Notes: generated from the sequence alone by a model not told the origin. A stretch of DNA of 64,000 nucleotides from Emticicia soli (GCF_037860775.1 NZ_JBBEWC010000001.1:612207-676206); one strand, 5' to 3'; positions 18,228 to 27,197 are shown, numbered from the stretch's first letter. Numbers and translations: made by a program.

Positions 18228-19046
18228 TTAGTTTTTACGCACAACTTCTCGTATTCTTACGAGTTTTTCCAATAGTGCTTCCAGTTTATCTAAAGCCAAC
18301 ATATTTGCCCCGTCTGACTTCGCTACCGTCGGATTCATGTGTGTTTCAATGAATATTCCATCGGCGCCAACGGCAATAGCTGCTTTGGCAATGGTTTCAA
18401 TTAAAGCTGGTTTACCGCCTGTTACGCCCGAAGCCTGATTCGGTTGTTGAAGTGAGTGTGTGCAATCCATTATTACAGGTGCATCAAATGCCTGCATTTC
18501 AACTATGTTTCTATAATCAACCACAATATCCGAATACCCAAATGAATTTCCACGGTCGGTGAGCATCACTTGTACATCAGGGTTCACCGCATGAATTTTC
18601 TCAACGGCAAAGCCCATGCCTGAGCCATGCATAAACTGCCCTTTCTTTACATTTACTGCTTTACCTGTTTGTGCGGCTGCAACCAGCAATTCGGTTTGGC
18701 GGCATAAGAAAGCCGGAATCTGTAATACATCAACATATTGAGCTGCCAGCGCAGCTTCGTCTGACTCATGAATATCGGTAACCGTTGGTAAGGCAAACGT
18801 TTCGCCTACCTCTTTTAATATGCCAAGTGCCAGCTCGTCGCCAATACCTGTAAACGAATTTAGCTTGGTTCTGTTTGCTTTACGGTACGAAGCCTTGAAA
18901 ATATATGGAATTTGCAGGCGGTCGGTAATTTCTTTTACTCGCTCGGCTATTTCTAAGGCCATATCTCGGCCCTCTACAACGCAAGGCCCCGCTATAAGGA
19001 AAAAGTTTCCTGAATCTTGGTTTTTTAATTGATTGATTTTCAGCAC
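18228..19046 (-). CDS. kdsA: 3-deoxy-8-phosphooctulonate (KDO-8-P) synthase
   Basis: Condenses phosphoenolpyruvate and arabinose 5-phosphate to KDO-8-phosphate, feeding the lipopolysaccharide core. The 272-residue length and order of motifs fit KdsA: LIAGPCVVEG near residue 17, FKASYRKANRTKLNSFTG near 50, VDVLQIPAFLCRQTELL near 107, NVKKGQFM near 132, and DCTHSLQQP near 194. It is divergent from acpP. The ATG at 19046 is preceded by no Shine-Dalgarno, as is usual here. Confidence 0.96.
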   Translation of the reverse strand: MLKINQLKNQDSGNFFLIAGPCVVEGRDMALEIAERVKEITDRLQIPYIFKASYRKANRTKLNSFTGIGDELALGILKEVGETFALPTVTDIHESDEAALAAQYVDVLQIPAFLCRQTELLVAAAQTGKAVNVKKGQFMHGSGMGFAVEKIHAVNPDVQVMLTDRGNSFGYSDIVVDYRNIVEMQAFDAPVIMDCTHSLQQPNQASGVTGGKPALIETIAKAAIAVGADGIFIETHMNPTVAKSDGANMLALDKLEALLEKLVRIREVVRKN

Positions 19047-19144
19047 TTTAATATTTTTTTAAACCTTATTTTTAATTGGTTTTTCGGCATTAATTAGTCG
19101 AATATTTCTATTCTGACGCATTTTTCCGAAACTTCTTTCGTATT

Positions 19145-19169
19145 TATTTGTTTTAATATCAAACAAATA
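19145..19169. promoter_or_regulatory. Inverted repeat between kdsA and acpP
   Basis: TATTTGTTT (19145-19153) and AAACAAATA (19161-19169) form perfect 9-bp arms with a 7-bp spacer in the divergent kdsA-acpP gap. It could be an operator for either gene. A near-consensus -7 box TTTCTTTG (one mismatch) for acpP lies at 19236-19243. Confidence 0.35.
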
Positions 19170-19273
19170 CAAAGGTCGGAAGTTTTCTGATACTAAAAAA
19201 CTTTCGTGTATTTTGTTGTTTTCAGTTAAAAGCATTTTCTTTGCAGTCGTTTTTCACCAAACTACAGTTCAAA

Positions 19274-19510
19274 ATGTCAGCAATTGCATCTAAAGTAACG
19301 AAAATTATCGTAGAAAAACTCGGCGTTGATGAGTCAGAAGTAACTCCAGAAGCATCATTCACAAATGATTTAGGAGCAGACTCATTAGACACTGTGGAAT
19401 TGATAATGGAATTTGAAAAAGAATTTAATGTATCAATCCCAGACGACCAAGCAGAAAATATCCAGACCGTAGGTCAGGCTATCACATACTTGGAAGAAAA
19501 TTCTAAATAA
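19274..19510 (+). CDS. acpP: Acyl carrier protein
   Basis: A small acidic four-helix protein that carries fatty acyl chains on a 4'-phosphopantetheine arm. The 78-residue form starting at the ATG at 19274 (MSAIASK) matches the family; an 11-codon extension to 19241 is open but unlike ACPs and overlaps the probable promoter. The prosthetic-group Ser is residue 37 in GADSLD. It is followed by fabF with a hairpin in the gap, the usual acpP-fabF pairing. Confidence 0.97.
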   Translation: MSAIASKVTKIIVEKLGVDESEVTPEASFTNDLGADSLDTVELIMEFEKEFNVSIPDDQAENIQTVGQAITYLEENSK

Positions 19511-19522
19511 TTTTCGAGTTGC

Positions 19523-19563
19523 AAGTTTCAAGTTTCATGATTTAAGCCTGAAACTTGAAACTT
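19523..19563. repeat. 15-bp perfect inverted repeat in the acpP-fabF gap
   Basis: AAGTTTCAAGTTTCA (19523-19537) and TGAAACTTGAAACTT (19549-19563) pair perfectly around an 11-nt loop. A third partial copy, ATGAAACTTCAAA, follows at 19571-19583. No T run follows, so it is less likely a full terminator. It may slow read-through, so that acpP is made in excess over fabF, or be a dispersed palindrome. Confidence 0.55.
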
Positions 19564-19592
19564 TATAACTATGAAACTTCAAATCTCATTTT

Positions 19593-20840
19593 ATGGCTTT
19601 CAAACGAGTAGTTGTAACAGGATTGGGGGCTATAACGCCTATCGGAAATACGGTAGAAGAATTCTGGCACGGATTATCAAACGGTGTTAGTGGTGCAGCC
19701 ATTATCACAAAATTTGATGCCAGTAAATTCCGTACAAAATTTGCTTGTGAGGTCAAAAATTTTGACGTAACACAGTTTATCCCGAGGCAAGACGCCCGTA
19801 AAATGGACTTATTCACCCAGTATGCTATAGTGGCAGCCGACGAGGCCATGAAAGACTCTGGGCTTGATTTAGAAAAAATCAATAAAAATAAAGCCGGTGT
19901 TATCTGGGGTTCGGGTATTGGCGGGTTAAAAACTTTTGAAGAAGAAGTAATTAACTTTGCTGGTGGCGACGGTACTCCGAAATTTAACCCGTTCTTTATT
20001 CCAAAAATGATTGCCGACAGTGCATCTGGTCAAATCTCTATCAAATACGGATTAAGAGGGCCAAACTACATTACTGTTTCGGCATGTGCTTCTACCAACA
20101 ATGCTATCATTGATGCGTTTAACTATATTCGCTTAGGTAGAATTAACATTTGCATTTCAGGTGGTTCAGAAGCTGCCATTACCCAAGCAGGTATTGGTGG
20201 TTTTAACGGCTTACGTGCCATGTCTGAAAGAAACGATGACCCTGCAACAGGCTCTCGCCCTTACGATAAAGACCGTGATGGTTTTGTATTAGGCGATGGT
20301 GGTGCGGCATTGATTCTGGAAGAATATGAGCATGCAGTAGCCCGTGGAGCCAAAATATATTGTGAGATTGTAGGTGGCGGTATGTCGTCAGATGCGTATC
20401 ATATCACGGCACCACATCCCGAAGGATTCGGTGCGTTTCTTTCAATGCAAGATGCACTGGAAGATGCCAATATGAAACCAGAAGAGGTTGATTATATTAA
20501 CACGCATGGTACATCTACACCATTAGGTGACCCACAGGAAATAAAAGCTATAGAGCAATTATTTGGTGACCATACTTATAGTATGAGTATTAGTTCAACC
20601 AAATCAATGACAGGCCATTTACTCGGAGCAGCAGGAGCAGTAGAATCTATTGCAGCAATTTTAGCTATCCAACATCAGGTTGTTCCGCCTACTATAAACT
20701 TATTCAATATCGACGAATCAATCGATCCGAGAATAGATTTAACTCCTAATGTAGCGAAATCTAAAAAAATTGATGTAGTTTTGAGTAATTGTTTTGGCTT
20801 TGGCGGGCATAATGCTACGCTAATATTTAAGAAAATCTAA
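19593..20840 (+). CDS. fabF: Beta-ketoacyl-ACP synthase II
   Basis: Extends acyl-ACP by two carbons in type II fatty acid synthesis, with acpP as its substrate carrier just upstream. The 415-residue protein has the Cys-His-His triad: Cys165 in SACAS, His305 in THGTSTP and His342 in TGHLLGAAG. The N-terminal VVVTGLGAITPIGN is typical of FabF. It is followed by rnc with a 9-bp gap, so acpP-fabF-rnc form one operon as in many bacteria. Confidence 0.97.
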   Translation: MAFKRVVVTGLGAITPIGNTVEEFWHGLSNGVSGAAIITKFDASKFRTKFACEVKNFDVTQFIPRQDARKMDLFTQYAIVAADEAMKDSGLDLEKINKNKAGVIWGSGIGGLKTFEEEVINFAGGDGTPKFNPFFIPKMIADSASGQISIKYGLRGPNYITVSACASTNNAIIDAFNYIRLGRINICISGGSEAAITQAGIGGFNGLRAMSERNDDPATGSRPYDKDRDGFVLGDGGAALILEEYEHAVARGAKIYCEIVGGGMSSDAYHITAPHPEGFGAFLSMQDALEDANMKPEEVDYINTHGTSTPLGDPQEIKAIEQLFGDHTYSMSISSTKSMTGHLLGAAGAVESIAAILAIQHQVVPPTINLFNIDESIDPRIDLTPNVAKSKKIDVVLSNCFGFGGHNATLIFKKI

Positions 20841-20849
20841 TTTCGAATC

Positions 20850-21599
20850 GTGTTGTCGGAGGCTAGTAATTTTTGGGGATTTTTCAAATCAAGTTCTAAA
20901 GAACGAGAGTTTAGAAAAGCTGTAGAGCAAATTATTGGTGAAAAACCGAGTAATCCGTTGCTTTACCAGTTAGCCTTTCGACATACCTCAGCTTCGAAGG
21001 AAACAAATATTGGTGGGTTTCGTGAATCTAACGAGCGATTAGAGTATCTAGGTGACTCAGTGCTTGGTATGATAGTAGCCGAATACCTTTTCAAAAAGTA
21101 TCCTTTCAAAGACGAGGGTTTTCTGACAGAAATTCGTTCAAGAATAGTAAACAGAGAATCGTTAAATCAGGTAGCTCGAAAAATTGGCTTAGAAAAACTC
21201 ATTCAGTTTGACGGACAGCGTATTGCGCATAATCGTACATCGATGTACGGCGATGCCATGGAGGCTTTGATTGGTGCTATTTATTTAGATAAAGGATTCC
21301 GTTTCACTCGGTCTTTTATTCTGAAAAAATTAATTGCCAATTACTTCGATCTTGATACTGTTATTCAAACCAATACCAACTACAAGAGTATTCTGTTGAG
21401 TTGGGCACAGCAAGAAGGCAAGAAAATTGTTTTTGAGATTGTGCAGGAAAACGGTAAACACCACCACAAAGAGTTTGTTGCTCAGGTAAAAGTAAATGGC
21501 GAGGCCATTAGTACCGGTGGCGGTTGGAACAAAAAGAAAGCCGAACAAGAAGCAGCCCGCAGGGCCTGCGAAAGTTTAGAGATAAAATCACAGCAATAA
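20850..21599 (+). CDS. rnc: Ribonuclease III
   Basis: Cleaves double-stranded RNA, including rRNA precursors. The 249-residue protein has the catalytic signature NERLEYLGDSVL at about residues 61-72 and a dsRNA-binding domain from about 174 (YKSILLSWAQQEGKK) to 244. The start is GTG at 20850, with TTG at 20853 as an alternative; no ATG fits the complete N-terminal domain. A 42-bp palindromic terminator begins inside its stop codon region. Confidence 0.95.
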   Translation: MLSEASNFWGFFKSSSKEREFRKAVEQIIGEKPSNPLLYQLAFRHTSASKETNIGGFRESNERLEYLGDSVLGMIVAEYLFKKYPFKDEGFLTEIRSRIVNRESLNQVARKIGLEKLIQFDGQRIAHNRTSMYGDAMEALIGAIYLDKGFRFTRSFILKKLIANYFDLDTVIQTNTNYKSILLSWAQQEGKKIVFEIVQENGKHHHKEFVAQVKVNGEAISTGGGWNKKKAEQEAARRACESLEIKSQQ

Positions 21600-21637
21600 A
21601 GAAAAAAGACGCAATATATTGCGTCTTTTTTCTTTAT
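21596..21637. terminator. 42-bp perfect palindrome, terminator of the acpP-fabF-rnc operon
   Basis: Self-complementary through its whole length with centre at GCAATATATTGC (21611-21622), preceded by an A run and followed by a T run. It starts within the last codons of rnc (stop at 21597-21599). Confidence 0.85.
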
Positions 21638-21690
21638 CTAAAGAAGCGCACAGTCGAGTAAAAACAAAACCTATATAAAGTGCCCTATAA

Positions 21691-22728
21691 ATGAGTCAGT
21701 TACCTATTTTAGTTATTAAATTCGGCACGGCCTCTATTACACAAAGTAATGGCGAGCCTGACGAAACCATCATTGCTAACATTGCCCGCCAGGTTTCGGA
21801 GTTACATAGCCGCTACCACATTGTAATAGTTTCTTCGGGAGCGGTTGGTGCAGGAAAACATTTTATTAAAAACTACACAGGCGAAATTGCCGAACGAAAA
21901 GCCGCTGCTGCCATCGGGAATCCGCTGTTATTGAATATTTATTCTAAGTATTTCTCTCAGTACAATATCCAGATAGCTCAGAGTCTTTGCGAGCGCCAGC
22001 ATTTTGGTAAGCGTGAGCAGTTTTTACAACTAAAAGAAACCTATCAAGAGCTTTGGAATAGTGGTATAATACCAATTGCCAACGAAAACGACGTAGTGAG
22101 TAACCGTGAGTTGAGGTTTTCAGATAATGACGAGCTGGCTACGCTTATTGCTACAGGCTTTGGTGCTGAAACATTAATGATTTGCACATCGGTAGGTGGT
22201 TTACTTGATAAAGAAAAGAAAATCATCAGAAAAATAGAATCGATAGATAACCAGATATTGGGTTTGGTAGATAATAGTAAATCGGCGCTAGGCTCGGGCG
22301 GAATGGCCTCAAAACTTACGTTTACTAAACTGGCTACCCGTATGGGTATCAAAGTAATCATATTTGGTATGAAAGACCAGAACGGTATCTTAGATGCACT
22401 TAACGGCGGTGCCGGAAGCGAGTTTTTACCACAGCAAGCTAATCTTTCGTCGAGAAACAAATGGTTGGCTAGCGGCAGTGTTGCGGTGGGTACTTTGCAA
22501 ATAGATGCCGGAGCTGTAAAAGCACTACAAAAACGCAGTAGCCTATTGGCAGTAGGTATTAAAAAAGTAAAGGGTGATTTTGAAGCCGGAGAAGTAGTAG
22601 AAATAACCGACGGGCATGGCGTAATGGTAGGAGTAGCCCGAACAAAAATGTCGTCGGGTGTATTAGTGGCAAATCTGAGTACACAAAATTTTGAGGTAGC
22701 TAATGCCAACGATATTGTGTTGATATAA
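21691..22728 (+). CDS. proB: Glutamate 5-kinase
   Basis: Phosphorylates glutamate in the first step of proline synthesis. It is 345 residues: an amino-acid-kinase domain to about residue 255 (LVIKFGTASI at the start, VSSGAVGAGK near 45, IIPIANENDVV near 125, GSGGMASKL near 203) and a PUA-like C-terminal domain from about 265. proA is not adjacent; the other proline gene in the window, pruA, acts in breakdown. Confidence 0.93.
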   Translation: MSQLPILVIKFGTASITQSNGEPDETIIANIARQVSELHSRYHIVIVSSGAVGAGKHFIKNYTGEIAERKAAAAIGNPLLLNIYSKYFSQYNIQIAQSLCERQHFGKREQFLQLKETYQELWNSGIIPIANENDVVSNRELRFSDNDELATLIATGFGAETLMICTSVGGLLDKEKKIIRKIESIDNQILGLVDNSKSALGSGGMASKLTFTKLATRMGIKVIIFGMKDQNGILDALNGGAGSEFLPQQANLSSRNKWLASGSVAVGTLQIDAGAVKALQKRSSLLAVGIKKVKGDFEAGEVVEITDGHGVMVGVARTKMSSGVLVANLSTQNFEVANANDIVLI

Positions 22729-22865
22729 TTTTATGCCGCCATGTTGCTTGTCTGATTTATGTTTGCTGATAAAAATTAGGGTTGTTGCGGAACAATTATT
22801 TAAAACTTTGTATTTTAATGAGTAGAAATAATAGTTGAGTATCAGATTATTAAACAGATATAATT

Positions 22866-23339
22866 ATGGCACAGGCAAAAACAGAAATTATAGATGCGCT
22901 TCGCCGTACGGCTGATAAATTGAAAAATGGCAGCCAATATATGTGGGGGCACATGGGTAGTTGTAATTGTGGAAATCTGGCACAAGAGGTTACAAAAAGA
23001 ACTAAGGCCGAAATTCATGCGTATGCAATGCAGGGGCACGGCGACTGGAACGAGCAATTGAATGAGTATTGCGAAACCAGTGCAATGCCTATCAATTTGA
23101 TTATATTTGACCTGCTAACAGCAGGATTTTCTATAGAAGATTTGCAGAACCTTGAGAAATTATCAGATAAAGATGTATTGATGCGCTTACCTGTAGAAAA
23201 ACGTTATTTACGCCACAATGTTCGTGAAGACGTAATCGTTTATTTACAAGAGTGGGCAAATATGCTTGAAGAACGATTGTTGGATACCATTAAACTGCCT
23301 GATTTTTTACAAGAAACAACAGCATTATCGTATGCGTAA
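22866..23339 (+). CDS. Conserved hypothetical protein with a Cys/His motif
   Basis: A 157-residue soluble protein that I recognise only as a Bacteroidota-type conserved hypothetical. Its most distinctive part is near residues 24-40, YMWGHMGSCNCGNLAQ, which could bind a metal through Cys and His. A mostly helical remainder follows, with a charged C-terminus. There is no signal peptide or membrane segment. It overlaps the next gene by 8 bp, so the two are translationally coupled. Confidence 0.7.
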   Translation: MAQAKTEIIDALRRTADKLKNGSQYMWGHMGSCNCGNLAQEVTKRTKAEIHAYAMQGHGDWNEQLNEYCETSAMPINLIIFDLLTAGFSIEDLQNLEKLSDKDVLMRLPVEKRYLRHNVREDVIVYLQEWANMLEERLLDTIKLPDFLQETTALSYA

Positions 23340-23943
23340 ATTTTTTTTAACCTTTACCCTGATTATTTGTGCATTTACTGCTTTTTCGCAAGAAGAAGAA
23401 CCACAAGAGCCACCTAGAGAAAATCCTATATTTTTTGAGCAGCCAAAACCTGCCTGGAAAGAAAAACTACGCTACGGAGGCAACTTCTGGCTTGGTTTCT
23501 TTGGTGCATTCTACATAGATGTTTCGCCGATGGTTGGTTATGAAGTAACCGAAAAGGGAACAGTTGTAGGGCTTGGCGCCAATCTTATTTATCAAGGTGT
23601 ATTTAATGGCGCAGGTAATTTTGTGTATGGGCCAAAACTTTTTGTGCGTCAGCAATTGTTTAAATCAATTTTTGCGCATGCTGAATATGAAATGATGAAT
23701 GCTTATACTGATCAATTCTACTCATATATTCCAAACCCGACCAATCCTTTTCCAGATGGTAAAAAGAAATGGGAAGGTTCTCCGCTGATAGGCGCAGGTT
23801 TTTATCAGGGGCGAGGCGGGCAACGTGGAAGCTATTTAGCTTTAATGTATAATTTGGGTTATCCTAATCGTGGTTTTATAAGTCCACAAGGTTTGGGTGG
23901 AAATAACTCACCAATTGTAATACGTTTCGGATTTCTTCTTTAA
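23332..23943 (+). CDS. Secreted outer-membrane protein, barrel-like
   Basis: The chosen start, ATG at 23332 (MRKFFLTFTLIICAFTAFSQ), gives a clear signal peptide; a longer frame from 23266 would bury it. The mature protein of about 184 residues starts with an acidic, Pro-rich segment (QEEEPQEPP), then glycine- and aromatic-rich strands and a C-terminal FGFLL. The pattern suggests a small outer-membrane barrel. It overlaps the upstream gene by 8 bp. Family and role are unknown. Confidence 0.72.
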   Translation: MRKFFLTFTLIICAFTAFSQEEEPQEPPRENPIFFEQPKPAWKEKLRYGGNFWLGFFGAFYIDVSPMVGYEVTEKGTVVGLGANLIYQGVFNGAGNFVYGPKLFVRQQLFKSIFAHAEYEMMNAYTDQFYSYIPNPTNPFPDGKKKWEGSPLIGAGFYQGRGGQRGSYLALMYNLGYPNRGFISPQGLGGNNSPIVIRFGFLL

Positions 23944-23974
23944 TTATAGTTTTGGGGTTTTCTAATTCGTAGTT

Positions 23975-24676
23975 TTGCGGCTTAAACCCCGGCTATATTT
24001 GAAACAAGTACGAAAATATTCTTTTGCCCTTATATCGTCTGTTTTTTTAACAGTTATTCCTCTTATTTTTACTTCTGTCATTACTCTTTGGGTAGTTTCT
24101 AACGAAGTAAAAATAGGAGGCTACGATGCCCAGACGTGGGCTCTCATTACAGCAATCTGCTGTATTAGCTCTACCTTAGCATTTACTCCTCCCACATTCT
24201 TAGCGTTAGTTTTTGGCTATTTTTTAGGCTGGCGAGCAGTTTTACCCTTGTTAGTCTTGAATATGGTAGCTATTTTTCTGGTAAATATGATAACCCGCTG
24301 GCTTGATAAAGACCGATTCAGTACGTATCTGTCAGAGAATGCGAAGATCAGAGAAATACTAGAGAACATAAAGCAGCAAGAGCTTAAGATTATCTTCTTT
24401 GCCAAACTATCGCCTGTTTTGCCTTTTGCCCTTACAAATTTTGTATTCGCTTTATCGGGTGCAAAGCTAAGGAATATCCTACTAGGCGGATTTTTAGGTA
24501 TGATTCCCCGTACGCTTCTGGCTGTATGGACGGGTCAGCAGGCAAAAGAAATCAGGAAACTATTGGAAAACCCTAACGAAGGAAATGTGCAGAAGATATT
24601 ATTGATAGTGCTCTTGGTGGCTTCTATAGCAGGTATATTTTATTTTCTTCAGCCACGTAAGAAAAACAAGGCATAA
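23975..24676 (+). CDS. VTT-domain (TVP38/TMEM64/DedA-like) inner-membrane protein
   Basis: An integral membrane protein of about 233 residues with about five hydrophobic segments. The VTT core is visible: PPTFLALVFGYFLGW near residue 75 and KLSPVLPFALTNFVFALSGA near 143, then GGFLGMIPRTLLAVWTG. Relatives act in lipid scrambling or membrane homeostasis. No ATG is available before residue 98; the start is a TTG at 23975 or the TTG at 23999. A TATATTTG at 23994-24001 looks like a -7 box but would require the later start or an unidentified one, so the N-terminus is uncertain. Confidence 0.85.
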   Translation: MRLKPRLYLKQVRKYSFALISSVFLTVIPLIFTSVITLWVVSNEVKIGGYDAQTWALITAICCISSTLAFTPPTFLALVFGYFLGWRAVLPLLVLNMVAIFLVNMITRWLDKDRFSTYLSENAKIREILENIKQQELKIIFFAKLSPVLPFALTNFVFALSGAKLRNILLGGFLGMIPRTLLAVWTGQQAKEIRKLLENPNEGNVQKILLIVLLVASIAGIFYFLQPRKKNKA

Positions 24677-24680
24677 ATCA

Positions 24681-24712
24681 GCGTGCTATGCACAAACATA
24701 GCACGCTTGTAT
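24681..24712. terminator. Terminator between the VTT gene and tpiA
   Basis: GCGTGCTATG (24681-24690) pairs perfectly with CATAGCACGC (24697-24706) around a 6-nt loop. The flanks are only T-rich in part, so it probably serves both convergent genes weakly. Confidence 0.75.
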
Positions 24713-24715
24713 ATA

Positions 24716-25477
24716 TTAGAATGACTTTGCGATATTAACAAACTCTCTTGATTTAAGAGAAGCACCGCCTACAAGGCCACCATCAACATCAGGGCAAGCA
24801 AAAAGCTCTTGTGCGTTGGCTCCGTTTACACTACCACCATATAGAATGCTGATTTCTTCGGCTACCTCTGCACCATATTTTGATGCTAAGTGGTCTCTCA
24901 AAACTTTGTGCATTTCTTGTGCTTGGTCGTTTGAGGCTGTTACACCAGTACCAATAGCCCAGATTGGCTCATAGGCAATTACTACTTTTTTCAAATCGTC
25001 GGCCGATAAATGGAAAAGGCTGTTAGTTAACTGACCTGATACGAAATCGAAATGGATACCTTCGTTACGTTGCTCAAGCGTTTCTCCGCAGCAGAAAATA
25101 GGCGTTAAACCGGCTTCTAAAGTAGCGTTTACTTTTTCGGCTAAGAATGCATCAGACTCATTGAAATACTGACGGCGTTCGCTGTGGCCAATAACGATGT
25201 GTTGCACACCAACCGATTGTAACATAGGAACAGAAACTTCACCAGTATAAGCACCTGATGCTTTTGGGTAACAGTTTTGTGCGCCTAATGATACTTTAGG
25301 GGTATCGATTAATTTTCCGAAAGTACTTAAATAAGGAAACGGAACACAAAGTACAACTTGTACGTTTGGATTAACGATTTCGTCTTTAACCATATTAACT
25401 ACTTCTGACAAAAGGATTTGGCCTTCTTCAAAAGTTTTATTCATCTTCCAGTTGCCAGCGGCGATTTTTTTTCTCAT
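24716..25477 (-). CDS. tpiA: Triose-phosphate isomerase
   Basis: Interconverts glyceraldehyde 3-phosphate and dihydroxyacetone phosphate in glycolysis. The 253-residue protein has all catalytic parts: Asn9/Lys11 in AGNWKMN, His98 in IGHSERR, and Glu170 in AYEPIWAIGTG, with the phosphate loop YGGSVNG near 213. It is transcribed toward the VTT gene; the GNAT gene lies upstream on the same strand. Confidence 0.97.
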   Translation of the reverse strand: MRKKIAAGNWKMNKTFEEGQILLSEVVNMVKDEIVNPNVQVVLCVPFPYLSTFGKLIDTPKVSLGAQNCYPKASGAYTGEVSVPMLQSVGVQHIVIGHSERRQYFNESDAFLAEKVNATLEAGLTPIFCCGETLEQRNEGIHFDFVSGQLTNSLFHLSADDLKKVVIAYEPIWAIGTGVTASNDQAQEMHKVLRDHLASKYGAEVAEEISILYGGSVNGANAQELFACPDVDGGLVGGASLKSREFVNIAKSF

Positions 25478-25533
25478 ATACTTTAGAAACTTTGGTTATT
25501 TAAAATGCGAAGATAATAGTTTTTCATGAAAAC

Positions 25534-26004
25534 CTATAAATACATTTCCATGGCTACATCGGCTCTTTGGTAGGGCGATGTGAAATTTTGTATATAGCTG
25601 AAGCCCAACTTCTTATACAGATTCAAGGCCGGGCTCAGCCCCGAATTTGTTTCTAAATACAGTCTTTCAAAACCCAATTCTTTTGCTTTTGTTACGGCTG
25701 CTATTCCGATAGCATAACCTACGCCTAAACCACGAGCAGCCTCGCTTACTCCCATTTTACATAATTCCAGACTATTGTTGCCAATGGGTTTTAAGGCTGT
25801 TGCACCTAAGAACTCATCACCACGACAGGCTAGCAGAATAGCACCGCCCGTATCCAGAAAATACTTCTTTGGGTTTTCTAAAGAGTCAAGGTCGCCTTGT
25901 TCTACTTTAAAATACTTATTGATCCAGGCATAATTGATGTCTTTAAACGCCTGATAATGCGCCGGATTATTCGTGTCAAACTCAATAACCTTTATTTGTG
26001 ACAT
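25534..26004 (-). CDS. GNAT-family N-acetyltransferase
   Basis: A 156-residue acetyltransferase. The start is the ATG at 26004 (MSQIKVIEF); the 14 extra codons upstream are not typical of the family. The acetyl-CoA loop is RGLGVGYAI, near residue 94, within motif A (ELCKMGVSEAARGLGVG), and motif B includes LYLETNSGLSPALNLYKKLGF near 120. The substrate cannot be inferred. It is near a second GNAT gene flanking the alkylation-repair cluster. Confidence 0.88.
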   Translation of the reverse strand: MSQIKVIEFDTNNPAHYQAFKDINYAWINKYFKVEQGDLDSLENPKKYFLDTGGAILLACRGDEFLGATALKPIGNNSLELCKMGVSEAARGLGVGYAIGIAAVTKAKELGFERLYLETNSGLSPALNLYKKLGFSYIQNFTSPYQRADVAMEMYL

Positions 26005-26194
26005 AGATTTGTAAATAATTGATGAAGCAGAAAACGCTAAAAGCATTCTCTAATTGCTTGTTGATTAGTGTTCAAAAATAAGCATACTACGGGTATTATA
26101 AGTGCTTACTGTTGCTTTTTTGATAATAGCGCAAGATTCGGGTCGACTTCAATTGAATGTTTTCTGATTTTTGCTGCTATTAAATTAAAATCAG

Positions 26195-26908
26195 ATGGAA
26201 TCAACTATTGTCCAACGCATCAAGAGTTTAGATTGGTCTTTCCACACCAATAGCTTGCACGAAAAAGGCTATACCGCCTTGCCTAAAATACTATCAGCCA
26301 ATGAGTGTGATAATTTGGCAGCACAATACACGCAAAGCGACTTATATAGAAGCACTGTCAATATGAAACGTTATCAGTTTGGGAGTGGAGAATACAAGTA
26401 TTTTAAATATCCTTTACCTGCTATTATTGATGAGCTACGCCAGAGCATTTATCCTTATTTATCTGCTATTGCCAACGATTGGATGTTGAGATTAGGTATT
26501 CATAAGGCTTTCCCTAATCACTTAGGTGAATTGCTGGAACAATGTCATCAAATCGGGCAGCATCGCCCTACGCCTTTGATTCTGAACTATAATGCAGGCG
26601 ATTGGAATGCCTTGCATCAGGATTTATACGGAGAAGTTTATTTCCCTTTTCAGGTTGTCTTTTTTCTCACACAAGCTCAGGTTGATTATACAGGTGGAGA
26701 ATTTATAATGGTAGAAAACAGGCCACGTATGCAGTCGAAGCCAATAGTTTTACAACCCAATAAAGGGGAGGCTGTTATTTTTACCACCAATTTTCATCCT
26801 GTATTGGGTACAAAAGGGTATTATAGAACTACCATGCGGCATGGTGTGAGTGAGGTACGAAGTGGTAACAGAATTAACCTCGGTATTATTTTTCATGACG
26901 CACAATGA
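26195..26908 (+). CDS. 2OG-Fe(II) oxygenase (Oxygenase-NA type), putative DNA-alkylation repair
   Basis: A 237-residue iron- and 2-oxoglutarate-dependent oxygenase. The HxD iron ligands are His141 and Asp143 (ALHQDLYGE), the distal His is 216 (RHGVSEVR), and Arg222 or Arg226 can bind 2-oxoglutarate. The family name, Oxygenase-NA, refers to proposed oxidative removal of methyl groups from damaged DNA; that activity is known only by family, not proved here. The downstream gene starts inside its stop codon (ATGA, 26905-26908), so it is coupled to an Ada zinc-domain protein and faces an AraC-Ogt gene, which supports a repair role. Confidence 0.85.
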   Translation: MESTIVQRIKSLDWSFHTNSLHEKGYTALPKILSANECDNLAAQYTQSDLYRSTVNMKRYQFGSGEYKYFKYPLPAIIDELRQSIYPYLSAIANDWMLRLGIHKAFPNHLGELLEQCHQIGQHRPTPLILNYNAGDWNALHQDLYGEVYFPFQVVFFLTQAQVDYTGGEFIMVENRPRMQSKPIVLQPNKGEAVIFTTNFHPVLGTKGYYRTTMRHGVSEVRSGNRINLGIIFHDAQ

Positions 26909-27186
26909 TACATCACACGGATTTAGGCAATACGCCTTTTGCAAGAGCAAAGCTATTATACCTGAAAATTCAAAGCGAAGAAATAGCTTTGGGCGGTAAC
27001 AAAAAGCTAAAAATCTATGGTCGACTTGATTGCAGGGCAGGAAAGCGAATGAAATTAATAAACAGGGTGTTTTTTGAAAACCGCACGGAGGCGATAGCTT
27101 TGGGGTATCGCCCCTGTGCGATTTGTCTGAGAGAAGAATACTTAATCTGGAAACAGACGGCGGTTCCACGGAATGTCATTCCGTGA
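26905..27186 (+). CDS. Stand-alone Ada metal-binding domain protein
   Basis: A 93-residue protein that is little more than the N-terminal zinc domain of Ada, which in E. coli repairs methyl-phosphotriesters by transferring the methyl to Cys38. Visible parts are KIYGRLDCRAGKRM (Cys at about 43) and GYRPCAICLREEY (two Cys, near 70 and 73). The fourth zinc-ligand position, Cys42 in E. coli Ada (FCRPSC), is Lys here (DCRAGK), so metal binding and chemistry may differ. It overlaps the oxygenase gene by 4 bp and converges on an AraC-Ogt gene only 11 bp away. Confidence 0.85.
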   Translation: MIHHTDLGNTPFARAKLLYLKIQSEEIALGGNKKLKIYGRLDCRAGKRMKLINRVFFENRTEAIALGYRPCAICLREEYLIWKQTAVPRNVIP

Positions 27187-27197
27187 TACGCTCGCTT

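Noticed and set aside
22044..22709. 221-codon minus-strand frame
   Set aside because: It is antisense to proB, whose motifs are complete; the opposite frame is open by codon bias alone.
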